The notes below the pieces were generated by a model. That model did no database searches. It saw only the letters and a program-made list of their open reading frames with translations, and was not told the origin of the DNA. Shown here in pieces: positions 1 through 6,093 of a DNA stretch of 7,027 nucleotides; position 1 is the stretch's first letter; each line of letters begins with the position of its first letter. The position numbers and the translations under genes are program-made. The stretch comes from Spirochaeta sp. Its GTDB lineage: Bacteria > Spirochaetota > Spirochaetia > DSM-2461. Location: assembly GCA_030635565.1 (NCBI GenBank), contig DAOVYP010000118.1, forward strand, positions 1 to 7,027, read 5' to 3'.

Positions 1-75
1 AAAAGCCGCCGAACTTCGAAGAAAGGATTTAAGGCAAAGCCTTTTCCTTGATCGCCATCAGAGGCGGCGGCTTTT
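1..75 (-). terminator. Nested inverted repeat after buk, probable intrinsic (perhaps bidirectional) terminator
   Basis: Bases 1-11 (AAAAGCCGCCG) are perfectly complementary to 65-75 (CGGCGGCTTTT). Inside them, 23-27 pairs with 45-49 (AAGGA/TCCTT) and 31-35 with 39-43 (AAGGC/GCCTT) around an AAA loop, giving a second, two-part hairpin. Read leftwards, the outer arm ends in TTTT at the window edge and begins 17 nt after the buk stop codon, where an intrinsic terminator would be expected. Because the other arm starts with AAAA, it also ends in TTTT on the plus strand, so it could stop convergent transcription too. The outer loop of 53 nt is long for a simple terminator, which lowers confidence. 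A structured RNA or a dispersed repeat remains possible. The window edge cuts the left side, so the length of the T run cannot be judged. Confidence 0.45.
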
Positions 76-92
76 GCTTCAGTGAAGAAGAT

Positions 93-1163
93 TCAATAAT
101 TCAGCAGCTCATCCTCACCGAACAGAAACCGGGCTGCAGCACGGGCCAGGGCGAGCATCTCCCTTTCACCGGCATGAATCCGTACAGACGCGATCCATCC
201 CACCCTCTCGGTAATCCAGTTCGACAAAGGTGGATGAGGCAGCCCGCCGGTCAGTATTATCGCATCCACACTGCCTTTCAGGACTGTCGTCATGGCGCCG
301 ATCTCTTTACTGATCTGATAGGCCATGGCCTGATATACCTCCAGCCATGGCTGATCTCCTGAAACGGCTCTTCGTTCAATTTCCAGGCCGTCATCTGTAC
401 CCAGGTAGGCAAGCAGGCCTGAACGCCTGGTAAGCTCATTTATCGCATCTTCAGCGCTGCTCCAGCGGCCGGAGAAGCACATTTCCACTAACGGGATGAG
501 GGGCAGGGCTCCACTTCGTTGCGGTGAAAAAGGGCCCCCATCCATGGCGTGATTCACGTCGATGAGGCGGCCATCTTCCATGGGGCTCACCGAGATTCCT
601 CCACCGAGATGGGCGATGATGAAGCGGAAATCCTCCATCTTCCCACCAAGATCCCTGGCCGCTTCCCGGGCGACGGCTCTCATGTTCAGGGCGTGAAGCT
701 GACAGCGGCGGGGAAGTTCCGGATGTCCTGAATAACGTGCCAGCGGCTGGAACTGATCAACTCCGACAGGGTCGGTGATAAGAGATGGGACATTCCGGGC
801 ACTTGCCAGATTGTCGGCGATGAGAGCTCCCAGATTGGAGGCATGATATCCGTAACGGGAGGATAGCAGGTCTTCCTTCATTTGCTTGTCGATGATATAA
901 GACCCGGCTTCCAGGGGGCGGGTGAGACCACCCCGGCCCGAAACGGCATCGATGACCGGATTGCCCGATTCCTCGAGAAAAGATTCAACAGCATGGCTTC
1001 TCAATTCGAGTTGGTCGGCAGGTTCAGGATGGGATTCCAGTTCTTCCGGATCGTGTTTGACATTGGCGGCATGAATTTCACTGACACTCCAGGCGTCGGC
1101 GGCTTTATAGAGAGCCACTTTTGTGCTGGTGGAGCCGGGATTTATGGTGAGTATGTTTTTCAA
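93..1163 (-). CDS. buk: Butyrate kinase (acetokinase family)
   Basis: This cytoplasmic enzyme interconverts butyrate plus ATP with butyryl phosphate plus ADP. In fermenters it usually runs toward ATP after phosphotransbutyrylase (Ptb). The 356 residues match the usual size of Buk. Acetokinase-family hallmarks are visible: the N-terminal phosphate-binding signature INPGSTSTK at residues 7-15, GRGGLTRPL at 77-85, HASNLGALIA at 107-116, a DPVGVDQF stretch at 131-138, HALNMRAVAR at 157-166, the glycine loop AHLGGGISV at 184-192, HAMDGGPFSPQRSG at 205-218, and ILTGGL at 303-308. The length and the DPVxVD...HALN pattern favour butyrate kinase over acetate kinase (about 400 residues). Related members act on branched-chain acids, so isobutyrate or isovalerate could also be substrates. 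The start is TTG: its first two bases lie in the TGA stop of the exonuclease gene (TTGA), a GGAG at 1171-1174 sits 7 nt upstream, and the next residues already enter the conserved motif. No ptb gene is visible. A terminator-like structure follows. Confidence 0.95.
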   Translation of the reverse strand: MKNILTINPGSTSTKVALYKAADAWSVSEIHAANVKHDPEELESHPEPADQLELRSHAVESFLEESGNPVIDAVSGRGGLTRPLEAGSYIIDKQMKEDLLSSRYGYHASNLGALIADNLASARNVPSLITDPVGVDQFQPLARYSGHPELPRRCQLHALNMRAVAREAARDLGGKMEDFRFIIAHLGGGISVSPMEDGRLIDVNHAMDGGPFSPQRSGALPLIPLVEMCFSGRWSSAEDAINELTRRSGLLAYLGTDDGLEIERRAVSGDQPWLEVYQAMAYQISKEIGAMTTVLKGSVDAIILTGGLPHPPLSNWITERVGWIASVRIHAGEREMLALARAAARFLFGEDELLNY

Positions 1164-1750
1164 TACCGTTCTCCATGGGTATTGCGGGGTTTCAATGCCG
1201 GCTTATTGTCAGATAAAGCCGACTTGAATGGTTTTACATTGATTTCGGGTCTGAATTCACGGAGAAAATGTTTCAGCAGATATGCTGCTGAGCGAGCATC
1301 GGCCAGGGCGTTATGGGCACCGTCATCAGGCAGGTCGAGAAACTGCCTGCAGGAGGTTAAAGTTCGGGAAGGAAGTGAGGTGAAATATTTTCTAGCCAGA
1401 ACAAGGGTACATACCGGTGAAATGAACGGAAGTGAAGTTCCTGAACGACGGAATTCCTCCCGGAGAAACCCAAGATCGAACGATGCGTTATGGGCGGCAA
1501 TCACGGTTCCGTCCAGTAATGAACATAAATGGGGGACGATGTCCCGGAAACGAGGTGCATCACGCACCATTTCATCAGTAATACCGTGAACATGGGTAGC
1601 TCTGACTTTCATTCCGGGATTGACGAGTGTATCCAGTTTCTCTATGGGTTCTCCGTTGTCTGTTAACCGGACGATACCGATTTCCAGTATCCGGTCTCCG
1701 GATTTAGCTGACAATCCGGTGGTTTCAACATCTATGACTGAGAATGTCAT
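1160..1750 (-). CDS. DnaQ-like DEDDh 3'-5' exonuclease (PolC/epsilon type)
   Basis: A 196-residue single-domain exonuclease of the RNase T/DnaQ superfamily, expected to remove nucleotides from 3' ends with two metal ions. All DEDDh residues are present: Exo I IDVETTGL with D7 and E9, Exo II HNASFDLGFL with D92, and Exo III HNALADARSAAYLL with H146 and D151. An N-P-G and H-x-H-G-I-T pattern (residues 44-58), typical of the PolC-exonuclease/epsilon branch, is also seen. Residues from about 165 on form a polar, basic tail without a recognised domain. It could be a proofreading epsilon subunit, but the family includes many DNA and RNA trimming enzymes, and there is no polymerase gene or visible clamp-binding motif nearby. 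The ATG overlaps the lipoprotein stop by 4 nt (ATGA). No Shine-Dalgarno sequence precedes it; instead a GC-rich hairpin sits 12 nt upstream, so translation is probably coupled. Its stop overlaps the buk start (TTGA). Confidence 0.9.
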   Translation of the reverse strand: MTFSVIDVETTGLSAKSGDRILEIGIVRLTDNGEPIEKLDTLVNPGMKVRATHVHGITDEMVRDAPRFRDIVPHLCSLLDGTVIAAHNASFDLGFLREEFRRSGTSLPFISPVCTLVLARKYFTSLPSRTLTSCRQFLDLPDDGAHNALADARSAAYLLKHFLREFRPEINVKPFKSALSDNKPALKPRNTHGERY

Positions 1751-2223
1751 GTAGAGCTTGTACCGGCCGGTGCCGGATCCTGCAGACGTGGAATATCCTC
1801 TATAACATAAGCCGTAATAAGAAATGGCTCTGAACTGCTGTTTCGGGATAGCATCAGGGTTTCCCTCGTTCTGCCATTTTCCACCTTCACTTCGAAAATA
1901 TACGTCACCATCTCCTTTCGTCCCTGTCCCTCCATGAAGATCCGGCGGTTCGTACCGATACGACTGTGTGATTGATAAGAGCCGTATGCCATTTCCCTGC
2001 GACTCACAAGAGACTCGGCTTGCATGGCAACCTGTGTGTCGAAAAATAATTCGGAAGGAAAGAGAGAACCATTATCAAGTTGATAACGATAAAAAGCATC
2101 TGCGACGTCTCCGGCATTGCTTGTCCCGGGGATCAGTCCGCATCCGCCGAGCATCGATATTCCCGCAACAAGGCAGATCATGTTTATTCGATTCAATCGG
2201 AGCATGGAACTAGAATAACTCAC
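1747..2223 (-). CDS. Small lipoprotein of unknown function
   Basis: The 158-residue product begins with a lipoprotein signal peptide: a short region with Arg and Asn, a hydrophobic stretch around MICLVAGISML, and a lipobox LGGC with the modifiable Cys at residue 28. It should be exported, lipidated on that Cys and membrane-anchored. The mature part (about 130 residues) is soluble-looking, with an early AFYRYQLDNG segment, a central SRREMAYGSYQSHSRIG segment, beta-like strands (MVTYIFEVKVENG, RETLMLS) and a Pro/Ala/Ser/Thr-rich end. This layout recalls small NTF2-like domains of the DUF4019/SnoaL kind, but that is a weak resemblance from memory. The given start is GTG at 2223; an ATG at 2205 (six codons in) gives a more standard signal peptide with Cys at 22. 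Neither has a good Shine-Dalgarno sequence. It heads the coupled lipoprotein-exonuclease-buk group, with a weak promoter candidate upstream. There is no evident functional link to either partner. Confidence 0.8.
   Translation of the reverse strand: MSYSSSMLRLNRINMICLVAGISMLGGCGLIPGTSNAGDVADAFYRYQLDNGSLFPSELFFDTQVAMQAESLVSRREMAYGSYQSHSRIGTNRRIFMEGQGRKEMVTYIFEVKVENGRTRETLMLSRNSSSEPFLITAYVIEDIPRLQDPAPAGTSST
1763..1776 (-). other. GC-only hairpin just upstream of the exonuclease start
   Basis: On the minus strand CCGGC-ACCG-GCCGG forms a 5-bp all-GC stem with a 4-nt loop, ending 12 nt before the exonuclease ATG. It lies inside the 3' end of the lipoprotein gene, close to where a Shine-Dalgarno sequence would be, and none is seen. 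It could limit independent initiation, so that ribosomes finishing the lipoprotein gene open the start. That role is inferred; it might simply reflect Ala/Pro/Gly codons. Confidence 0.3.
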
Positions 2224-2259
2224 CCGGGAGAGAAATGGGATATGAACCTCAGGAAAAAT

Positions 2260-2287
2260 AAAATACCGGAGATTTGTCTGCTGACAG
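2260..2287 (-). promoter_or_regulatory. Weak sigma70-like promoter candidate for the lipoprotein-exonuclease-buk group
   Basis: Reading leftwards, CTGTCA (2287-2282) is followed after 16 nt by TATTTT (2265-2260). Each box matches four of six consensus bases. Initiation would fall about 30 nt before the GTG and about 48 nt before the alternative ATG of the lipoprotein gene. The location in the only long intergenic gap supports it, but the boxes are weak and an AT-rich patch could produce this by chance. Confidence 0.25.
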
Positions 2288-2307
2288 CCTGCGAATCAGG
2301 AGGAACT

Positions 2308-2367
2308 ATGGATGCTTTGGCTTTCACCACGTCATATACCAGGTGGAAAATTGACGAAGATCAGTAG
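2308..2367 (+). CDS. Possible 19-residue small ORF with strong Shine-Dalgarno (speculative)
   Basis: On the plus strand a perfect AGGAGG (2298-2303) precedes ATG by 4 nt, a slightly short spacing. The ORF encodes 19 residues (MDALAFTTSYTRWKIDEDQ) ending in TAG. It lies in the gap between two minus-strand genes, and its end overlaps the stop codon of the GNAT gene in antisense. The peptide is soluble-looking, has no signal sequence, and I do not recognise it. There is no clear plus-strand promoter; CTGACA at 2281-2286 lacks a good partner. One strong ribosome site in a 137-nt gap can occur by chance. Confidence 0.15.
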   Translation: MDALAFTTSYTRWKIDEDQ

Positions 2368-2780
2368 AGCTTCCGTCCCATGCTGACTCTCTCTTCCACC
2401 AGAAATCCCAGCTTCTCGTAGAATCCGATGACACAGCTGTTGCCCGGCATCACCTGGAGGTTCACTTTCGGGCAATTCCTTTGCTTCAATTCGTCAACGG
2501 CACGGTCAACCAGTTTGCGACCTATACCCTGTTCCCGCATTAAGGGATGAACGGCCAGCGAATAGATCCAACCTCTGTGCCCGTCCCAGCCGGCCATAAC
2601 CGTCCCGGTGACTTTTTCGCCGCGAACGGCAACGAAAAACAATCCGTCATCCAGGATCGCCTTCCTGCTAATCGACAGTTCCGGGTCGTTATGCGGTGCC
2701 GGATATTTGAAACATTCTTTCCAAAGGGCTATCACTCCGTCGTGATCGACCGCTTCAAAAGTTCTGATTGGTATTTTCAA
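2361..2780 (-). CDS. ypeA: GNAT-family N-acetyltransferase, YpeA-like
   Basis: The 139-residue protein is a single GNAT domain, which transfers an acetyl group from acetyl-CoA to an amine. The acetyl-CoA pyrophosphate loop is REQGIG (residues 82-87) after the strand YSLAVHP (73-79). The late FYEKLGF motif (120-126) carries the tyrosine often used as general acid. From memory it resembles E. coli YpeA closely: similar length, GTVMxGxDGHRG at 59-70, CPK at 103-105 and a closing GRKL. YpeA has no established substrate, so none is assigned. The start is TTG: it aligns with the YpeA N-terminus, and AAGGAG (2797-2792) lies 11 nt upstream, a rather long spacing. That site overlaps the argG stop codon, so the gene is probably the last of the arg operon. 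The position hints at an arginine-related amine or peptide substrate, but this is inference. Confidence 0.88.
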   Translation of the reverse strand: MKIPIRTFEAVDHDGVIALWKECFKYPAPHNDPELSISRKAILDDGLFFVAVRGEKVTGTVMAGWDGHRGWIYSLAVHPLMREQGIGRKLVDRAVDELKQRNCPKVNLQVMPGNSCVIGFYEKLGFLVEERVSMGRKLY

Positions 2781-2791
2781 GTGCCGGAAAT

Positions 2792-2797
2792 CTCCTT
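2792..2797 (-). promoter_or_regulatory. Ribosome binding site of the GNAT gene overlapping the argG stop
   Basis: AAGGAG on the minus strand shares two bases with the argG TAA (2798-2796) and precedes the TTG at 2780 by 11 nt. It is the only good site near and supports the TTG start and translational linkage to argG. Confidence 0.55.
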
Positions 2798-4073
2798 ATT
2801 TGTCGTGGTAGCTTCCGGCAATGGCCTTCATATCGACTGCCTGTCCTGAATTGTCTTTGAGACGATTCTGCACCATGGCCGTGACACCGGTGGCCAGACC
2901 GTAAAGAGTGATGAATCCCTCGGCATCGGCATGGTCGTAACTGGTTTCTCCGAAGCTCGCCAGTTCCTCAAGGTAAAGGGCATAAGGAGATTGGCGACCG
3001 ACAACGGAGGTATTGCCCTTGTATAGAGACAATCTTACGGATCCCGTGGCGAACTTCGTGGTTTCCACCATGAATGCTTCAAGGGATTTCCGGGCAGTTG
3101 TGAACCACTTTCCCGCATATACAAGATCGGAATAATACTGGGACAGCTTGTGCTTCAGGCTCAATGCATCGTAGTTGGTGGTGAACATTTCCAGGTCGCG
3201 CAGGGCCTTGTAAAGAAGGGTTCCCCCCGGTGTTTCGTATACCCCCCGACTCTTCATGCCCACCATCCGGGTCTCCACGATATCCACTCGACCGATGCCG
3301 TTGTCCGCTGCCAATTTATTCAATTCGGTCAGCAAGGCCAGGGGCTTCATCTTCTCCCCATCGATGCCTATTGGAATACCCTTCTCAAAATCAATGGTGA
3401 GTTCGGTAGCTTCATCCGGGGCCTCTTGTGCACTTTTTGTCAGGCGAAACATGGATTCGTCCGGAGCATTCCAGGGATCTTCAAGGCGTCCACCCTCATG
3501 ACTCATATGCCAGATGTTCCAATCCCTGCTGTAGATGTTTTCCCGGCTGATCTCGCCGAGATCGAGATTGTGCTCTTCGGCATAGGCGATGGCCTGTTCC
3601 CGGCTATGAATGTCCCATATCCGCCAGGGAGCGATCACCTTGAGCTGAGGCGCCAGAGCCTTGTATGTGAGCTCGAAACGTACTTGGTCGTTGCCCTTCC
3701 CGGTGCATCCGTGGGCCAGGGAGTCACAGCCCTCTTCCAGGGCGATTTCCACCTGTTTACGGGCCTGAAGAGGCCGGGCAATGGATGTGCCAAGCAGATA
3801 CTGGCCTTCGTAAATAGCTCCGGCTCTGGCCATGGGAAAGAGATAGTCGGCAACGAATTCATCCCGGCAGTCCACCAGGTAGTATTTTGATGCTCCCGAG
3901 GCGTATGCTTTGCGTTCCACCGTTTCCCAGTCTTCTTCCTGGCCCACATTGGTACAAACTGCAATAATTTCCGGATTATCGTAGTTCTCCTTGAGCCAGG
4001 GCATGATGATGGACGTATCCAGTCCCCCCGAATAGGCCAGGCAGATTTTTTCGGCTTTTCCGTCGTTTTTCAT
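2796..4073 (-). CDS. argG: Argininosuccinate synthase
   Basis: This cytoplasmic enzyme condenses citrulline and aspartate with ATP (to AMP and PPi) to form argininosuccinate, the penultimate step of arginine synthesis. The protein has 425 residues, somewhat above the 400-410 of the standard bacterial type. The N-terminal ATP pyrophosphatase loop AYSGGLDTS spans residues 13-21. GTSIARPL (95-102), HGCTGKGNDQVRFE (121-134), the SRDWNIWHMSHEGGRLEDP segment (182-200) and, late in the protein, ETPGGTLLY follow in the family order. No key segment is missing. The start is ATG, 2 nt after the argD stop, with AAGGA about 10 nt upstream. Its stop overlaps the ribosome site of the GNAT gene. Translation is therefore linked on both sides. 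The partner argH is not in the window. Confidence 0.98.
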   Translation of the reverse strand: MKNDGKAEKICLAYSGGLDTSIIMPWLKENYDNPEIIAVCTNVGQEEDWETVERKAYASGASKYYLVDCRDEFVADYLFPMARAGAIYEGQYLLGTSIARPLQARKQVEIALEEGCDSLAHGCTGKGNDQVRFELTYKALAPQLKVIAPWRIWDIHSREQAIAYAEEHNLDLGEISRENIYSRDWNIWHMSHEGGRLEDPWNAPDESMFRLTKSAQEAPDEATELTIDFEKGIPIGIDGEKMKPLALLTELNKLAADNGIGRVDIVETRMVGMKSRGVYETPGGTLLYKALRDLEMFTTNYDALSLKHKLSQYYSDLVYAGKWFTTARKSLEAFMVETTKFATGSVRLSLYKGNTSVVGRQSPYALYLEELASFGETSYDHADAEGFITLYGLATGVTAMVQNRLKDNSGQAVDMKAIAGSYHDK

Positions 4074-4075
4074 CT

Positions 4076-5302
4076 CTATGTATTCCTTTTAATAACATCG
4101 AAAAGAAGGCTGACGCCCTCCGTTATTTCCTCATCGCTGATTACCAGAGGCGGTGCCAGTCTCAATACATCGACACCGGTTTTCAGAATTATCAGCCCGT
4201 TATCCATTGCCTCACCGATGATCCGGGAGCACCAGGCACCATTATAATCTTCACCGTCCAGCCGCAGGCCCCTCAACAAGCCGGCACCACGGACTTCCCC
4301 TTTGATTCCGAGTTCTTTCAGCCCTTCGGAAAGCATGGATTCCAGAAGGTCACCCTTTCGACGGGTTTCCGCCATAAAGGCCGGATCTGTCAAAATGTCC
4401 CACACTGCCGAAGCCACTGCCGTGGTAACCGGACCGCCGCCGAAGGTGGTGGCATGATGGCCCGGTTGCAGCAGGTTATTCACCTCAGCCGGTATCAGGA
4501 CTGCCGATAGAGGAAGCCCTCCGGCAAGGGGTTTCGCCAGGGTTATAATGTCCGGCTCAAGACCCACAAGATCGCTGGCGAACAGTGTGCCGCAGCGTCC
4601 CATGCCGGTCTGTACTTCGTCGGCAATGAGCAGTACGTCGTATTCTCTGCAGAGTGAATTGAGGGTTCGGGCAAAATCCCGGTTGACGAAGTGAAGCCCG
4701 CCTTCCCCCTGAATCGGTTCCACCATCACGGCGGCGACGGTTCCGTCAAACGCAGACAGTAGGGCCTGGACATCATTCAAAGGCAGAATATCCACTCCGG
4801 GAATGAGGGGTTCGAAAGGCTCCCGGTAAGCCGGGCTTGCCGTGAGGCTCAAGGCCCCCATAGTTCTGCCGTGAAAACTGTTGGTAAAGGCGATGAGCCG
4901 GTGATGTCCTGCACCCCTGCGGGTTTTCGCATAAAGCCGGGCGTATTTAATTGCGGTTTCATTCGCTTCGGCCCCTGAGTTCCCGAAGTGAACGGCTTCG
5001 AAAGACGCATGGTTTCCACCCGGCACCGGCACGCTGATCATCTTTTCGGCCAGTTCCAGTTGCGGCTCTGTTGCGAAAAGATTGGATACATGCACCAGTT
5101 TTCGCATCTGCTTTGCGGCCACATCGGCCAGGTCGGTTCGACCGTATCCAAGTGCATTGACGGCAATCCCCGATCCCATGTCGAGGTATCGCTTCCCTGC
5201 ACGGTCGATGAGCCTGCATCCTTCGCCATGATCAAAAACCAGCAGCTTTTCTCCGTACTGTTTCGGTAACGGAGGATGGTTGACTATGGCTTCACCCGTC
5301 AT
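4076..5302 (-). CDS. argD: Acetylornithine aminotransferase (class III, PLP-dependent)
   Basis: It moves an amino group from glutamate to N-acetylglutamate-5-semialdehyde to give N-acetylornithine, the step after ArgC. The 408 residues fit the family. PLP-site features appear in order: GNSGAEANE (107-115) binding the cofactor phosphate, FHGRT (143-147) with the stacking aromatic region, EPIQGEGG (195-202), ADEVQTGMGR (227-236) with D228 contacting the pyridine nitrogen, the Schiff-base lysine K257 in LAKPLAGG, and TTFGGGP (286-291 region). The operon position between argB and argG favours acetylornithine over ornithine, GABA or succinylornithine as substrate, though the subgroup often has mixed specificity. 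Some ArgD enzymes also serve as succinyldiaminopimelate aminotransferase in lysine synthesis. The ATG overlaps the argB stop by 4 nt (ATGA) and has a perfect AGGAGG 6 nt upstream. Confidence 0.96.
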   Translation of the reverse strand: MTGEAIVNHPPLPKQYGEKLLVFDHGEGCRLIDRAGKRYLDMGSGIAVNALGYGRTDLADVAAKQMRKLVHVSNLFATEPQLELAEKMISVPVPGGNHASFEAVHFGNSGAEANETAIKYARLYAKTRRGAGHHRLIAFTNSFHGRTMGALSLTASPAYREPFEPLIPGVDILPLNDVQALLSAFDGTVAAVMVEPIQGEGGLHFVNRDFARTLNSLCREYDVLLIADEVQTGMGRCGTLFASDLVGLEPDIITLAKPLAGGLPLSAVLIPAEVNNLLQPGHHATTFGGGPVTTAVASAVWDILTDPAFMAETRRKGDLLESMLSEGLKELGIKGEVRGAGLLRGLRLDGEDYNGAWCSRIIGEAMDNGLIILKTGVDVLRLAPPLVISDEEITEGVSLLFDVIKRNT

Positions 5303-6093
5303 TTCAAACCTCCTGAATTTATGAGTGTTCCCAGTTTGCCGGAGAGTATCCCCCCAAGGTCGCCAGGATTTGAATAGTTTCCGATAAAAACGGCACCGAC
5401 ACCTTTGTCCAATGCACCGACAGCCGATCTCACTTTGGGAATCATTCCGCCGGTGATAACCCCGGATTCGATTTTTTCCTCGGCAATTTCAGGTGTGAGA
5501 TGCCTGATGATCCGTGAATCATCCAGAACGCCGGGTACGTCGGATATGAATATGAGTTGATCGGCTTTGAATGCAGCCGATAGGGATAGAGCGGCTTCGT
5601 CGGCATTAATATTGATACCCCGGCCTAGACTGTCTGTGGCCGGAGGGGCGAACACCGGTGTATAGCCGTTGTCCCAGAGGATTTCAAACGGGTGGGTATC
5701 CAGTGATTCGACTTTGCCGGTCCGGTTCTTTTCAGCTGATCCCGTGACACTCTCTGCTTTCAGGATTCCGGCGTCCGCTCCGCAGAGACCCCAGGCATTC
5801 AGATCCCTGATCCTCAGCAGCCTGACGAGCCGCTTATTGACAGCGCCTGAAAGGGCCATGTCCACCATCGGCATCTCCGCCGGAGCCGTCTGTCTTAAGC
5901 CATCGACAAATCTGGGTTTGATGCCGTACTTGTCCTGAATTTCACTGATAGTGATACCGCCTCCATGAATCAGAAGTATCCGGTGACAGCGATCCTGAAG
6001 GGCACGGAGTTCATCGGCAAGGGCGGAAATGAGTTCGTTGTTCTCGGCGGATTTCCCGCCGATTTTAACGATGCTGAGGGGAATACGAGCCAT
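5299..6093 (-). CDS. argB: Acetylglutamate kinase
   Basis: It phosphorylates N-acetylglutamate with ATP to N-acetylglutamyl-5-phosphate, the substrate of ArgC. The 264-residue amino acid kinase domain shows K10 in VKIGG, the glycine loop HGGG (43-46), FVDGLRQT (62-69) with R67 for the substrate carboxylate, GLCGADAGI (102-110), ININADEAA (160-168) with N163 and D165, SDVPGVL (184-190) and K220 in GGMIPKV. These match the catalytic set of the family. The N-terminus begins only about nine residues before K10, as in the dimeric E. coli enzyme. Arginine-inhibited hexameric enzymes carry an extra N-terminal helix that is absent here, so insensitivity to arginine is predicted. The ATG shares a base with the argC stop (TGATG), with a GGGGAG about 7 nt upstream. 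Confidence 0.97.
   Translation of the reverse strand: MARIPLSIVKIGGKSAENNELISALADELRALQDRCHRILLIHGGGITISEIQDKYGIKPRFVDGLRQTAPAEMPMVDMALSGAVNKRLVRLLRIRDLNAWGLCGADAGILKAESVTGSAEKNRTGKVESLDTHPFEILWDNGYTPVFAPPATDSLGRGININADEAALSLSAAFKADQLIFISDVPGVLDDSRIIRHLTPEIAEEKIESGVITGGMIPKVRSAVGALDKGVGAVFIGNYSNPGDLGGILSGKLGTLINSGGLK
5309..5314 (-). promoter_or_regulatory. Perfect AGGAGG ribosome binding site of argD
   Basis: AGGAGG on the minus strand lies 6 nt before the argD ATG and inside the end of argB. It is the strongest ribosome site of the operon. With the ATGA overlap it fixes the argD start and suggests strong, coupled translation. Confidence 0.8.

Noticed and set aside
31..62. A 9-codon minus-strand ORF starting ATG GCG ATC in the buk downstream region
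   Set aside because: It has no ribosome site, lies inside the hairpin structure and ends after nine codons.
882..1589. A 235-codon open frame on the plus strand across buk and the exonuclease gene
   Set aside because: It is antisense to two clearly conserved genes, its translation resembles no family, and it shows no coding signature of its own.
2313..2360. Imperfect inverted repeat with arms near TTTCCACC and GTGGTGAAA as terminator of the arg operon
   Set aside because: Pairing needs a two-base bulge, the loop is long and no T run follows, so it does not look like an intrinsic terminator.
2224..2360. ArgR-type operator (ARG box) in the gap
   Set aside because: I find no pair of sites resembling the consensus TNTGAATWWWWATTCANW; the arg promoter is expected beyond the right edge.
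3150..3890. A 246-codon open frame on the plus strand, antisense to argG
   Set aside because: It lies wholly inside an unambiguous argG, has no recognisable domain or ribosome site, and is the kind of antisense frame left open by codon bias.
3635..3964. A 109-codon minus-strand frame within argG
   Set aside because: It is an out-of-frame reading of argG, whose conserved motifs are in the other frame.
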